Shown one piece after another: positions 4,721 to 5,640 of a DNA stretch of 5,640 nucleotides. Source of the stretch: an uncultured Flavobacteriaceae bacterium (GTDB lineage Bacteria > Bacteroidota > Bacteroidia > Flavobacteriales > Flavobacteriaceae). A program made the translations under genes and the position numbers. The stretch covers positions 1 to 5,640 of the forward strand of contig CAJXEG010000091.1 in the NCBI GenBank assembly GCA_913052425.1, written 5' to 3'. The notes under the pieces are model-generated. The model worked only from the letters and a program-made list of their open reading frames with translations. It was not told the DNA's origin and searched no databases. Numbering within the stretch: position 1 is the first letter of the stretch; the number at the start of each line of letters is the position of its first letter.

Positions 4721-5640
4721 ATGTTGGGGAAAATAAAGCTGGGCATTTCCATAGGAGATCCAAACGGGATTGGGATTGAAATCATTTTAAAAATTTTTGA
4801 AGATCGAAGGTTATTTGAATTTTTTACGCCCCTGATTTTTGCACCGATCAAGCTACTGGAAAACCAAAAAAAACATTTTCAGCTCAATTCCAGCCTTGTC
4901 TTTAAAAAGAATAACCAAAAATTTCAAAAGGCACAGTTGAGTGTATTCGATCTTCCCATGCCCGAGGCTAAACTGGTTTTTGGAGAAGCTTCAAAAACAG
5001 CAGGTAAACTGGCTTTCGAATCCTTAAAATCAGCCACCATGGCCCTAAAAAAAGGAGAGATTGATGCCCTGGTCACTGCCCCGATCAACAAAGAAACCAT
5101 TCAATCCGAGGATTTTAACTTTCCGGGTCATACCGATTACTTGGCCAAAGAACTCGAGGAAAATAGTTTGATGTTTATGGTTTCTGAGTCATTAAAAGTA
5201 GCTTTGGTCTCTGATCATATTGCGGTTAAAGACATTTCCGGGCTACTCACCCCTGAATTGTTAAGAGAAAAAATCCAACAGTTAGAAGGCTCTTTAAAAA
5301 AGGATTTTAACATCAGCCGACCCAAAATAGCAGTATTGGGACTCAATCCCCATACAGGAGATAAAGGGGTAATCGGTAAAGAGGATGATCAAATTACGCG
5401 TCCATTGATACAAGAATTATCTGCATCGGGTCATTTGGTTTATGGCCCTTATGCTGCCGACAGTTTTTTTGGCCATCAAACCCACCTCCAATTTGATGCT
5501 ATTTTGGCCATTTATCATGATCAAGGTCTGATCCCCTTCAAAACTTTAACCTTCGGAGCGGGTGTCAATTTTACTGCTGGCCTCAGTAAGGTCAGGACTT
5601 CACCCGATCATGGGACGGCTTTTGAAATTGCGGGAAAAGG
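4721..5640 (+). CDS. pdxA: 4-hydroxythreonine-4-phosphate dehydrogenase, C-terminus beyond window
   Basis: The frame is open from ATG 4721 to the right edge: 306 full codons of an expected roughly 330-360. PdxA is an NAD-dependent, divalent-metal-requiring enzyme that oxidises 4-phosphohydroxy-L-threonine; the product decarboxylates and is condensed by PdxJ to pyridoxine 5'-phosphate in the DXP-dependent vitamin B6 route. Visible motifs: GISIGDPNGIGIE (8-20); VTAPINKE (118-125); PGHTDYLA (135-142) with H137; and metal-ligand histidines H166 in SDHIAV, H211 in LNPHTGDKG and H266 in YHDQGLIPFK. These three fall at the same numbers as in the E. coli enzyme. RTSPDHGTAFEIAGKG closes the visible part. 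It is the first in-frame ATG; upstream in-frame codons offer no other good start and only a weak AGGA, 15 nt away, precedes it. It is divergent from ribE. In many Bacteroidota pdxA is followed by a YceD/DUF177 gene and rpmF, which cannot be checked here. Confidence 0.96.
   Translation, partial: MLGKIKLGISIGDPNGIGIEIILKIFEDRRLFEFFTPLIFAPIKLLENQKKHFQLNSSLVFKKNNQKFQKAQLSVFDLPMPEAKLVFGEASKTAGKLAFESLKSATMALKKGEIDALVTAPINKETIQSEDFNFPGHTDYLAKELEENSLMFMVSESLKVALVSDHIAVKDISGLLTPELLREKIQQLEGSLKKDFNISRPKIAVLGLNPHTGDKGVIGKEDDQITRPLIQELSASGHLVYGPYAADSFFGHQTHLQFDAILAIYHDQGLIPFKTLTFGAGVNFTAGLSKVRTSPDHGTAFEIAGK

Overview
The window looks like chromosomal DNA from a member of the Bacteroidota, probably a Cytophagales/Cyclobacteriaceae-type organism. 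The clues are the outer-membrane protein with an N-terminal carboxypeptidase-regulatory-like domain, -7 promoter boxes of the form TAnnTTTG, AT-rich leaders, and start codons that mostly lack a Shine-Dalgarno (SD) sequence. Five of the six main genes read leftward (minus strand). The right-hand gene, pdxA, reads rightward and is divergent from ribE.

Layout from left to right. (1) 1-284, minus: the first 94 codons of a secreted outer-membrane beta-barrel or TonB-dependent-receptor-type protein, cut by the window edge. (2) 359-1762 and 1759-2493, minus: a two-gene glycosylation cassette. The upstream gene is an Alg5/DPG-synthase-like GT2 enzyme that should make a polyprenyl-phosphate sugar. The downstream gene is an ArnT/PMT-like GT39 membrane transferase that should use such a donor. 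The two overlap by four bases (TTGA) and the second begins with TTG. (3) 2565-2748, minus: a compact transcription unit in what would otherwise be a 278-bp gap. It has a perfect TAnnTTTG box, a short hairpin leader, a very strong SD (AGAAAGGAGGTG), a 20-codon ORF and a strong intrinsic terminator. (4) 2772-4040, minus: a CPA1-family Na+/H+ antiporter, lower in GC than its neighbours. (5) 4077-4667, minus: riboflavin synthase (ribE). (6) 4721-5640, plus: pdxA of vitamin B6 synthesis, lacking only its C-terminus. The 53-bp ribE-pdxA gap carries a TACATTTG -7 box embedded in an inverted repeat.

The GT2 and GT39 genes probably act in one pathway: a lipid-linked sugar is made on the cytoplasmic face and transferred on the periplasmic face. 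ribE and pdxA are housekeeping cofactor genes. The antiporter may be read from ribE, 36 bp upstream. The most unusual item is the tiny unit at 2565-2748. Its SD matches, over 12 nt, the complement of the 16S rRNA 3' end typical of Bacteroidota, a phylum whose ribosomes normally hide the anti-SD. No other start in the window has anything comparable. It is the best candidate here for an undescribed regulatory leader, small protein or dual-function RNA. No tRNA, rRNA, CRISPR array, insertion sequence or prophage feature was seen.
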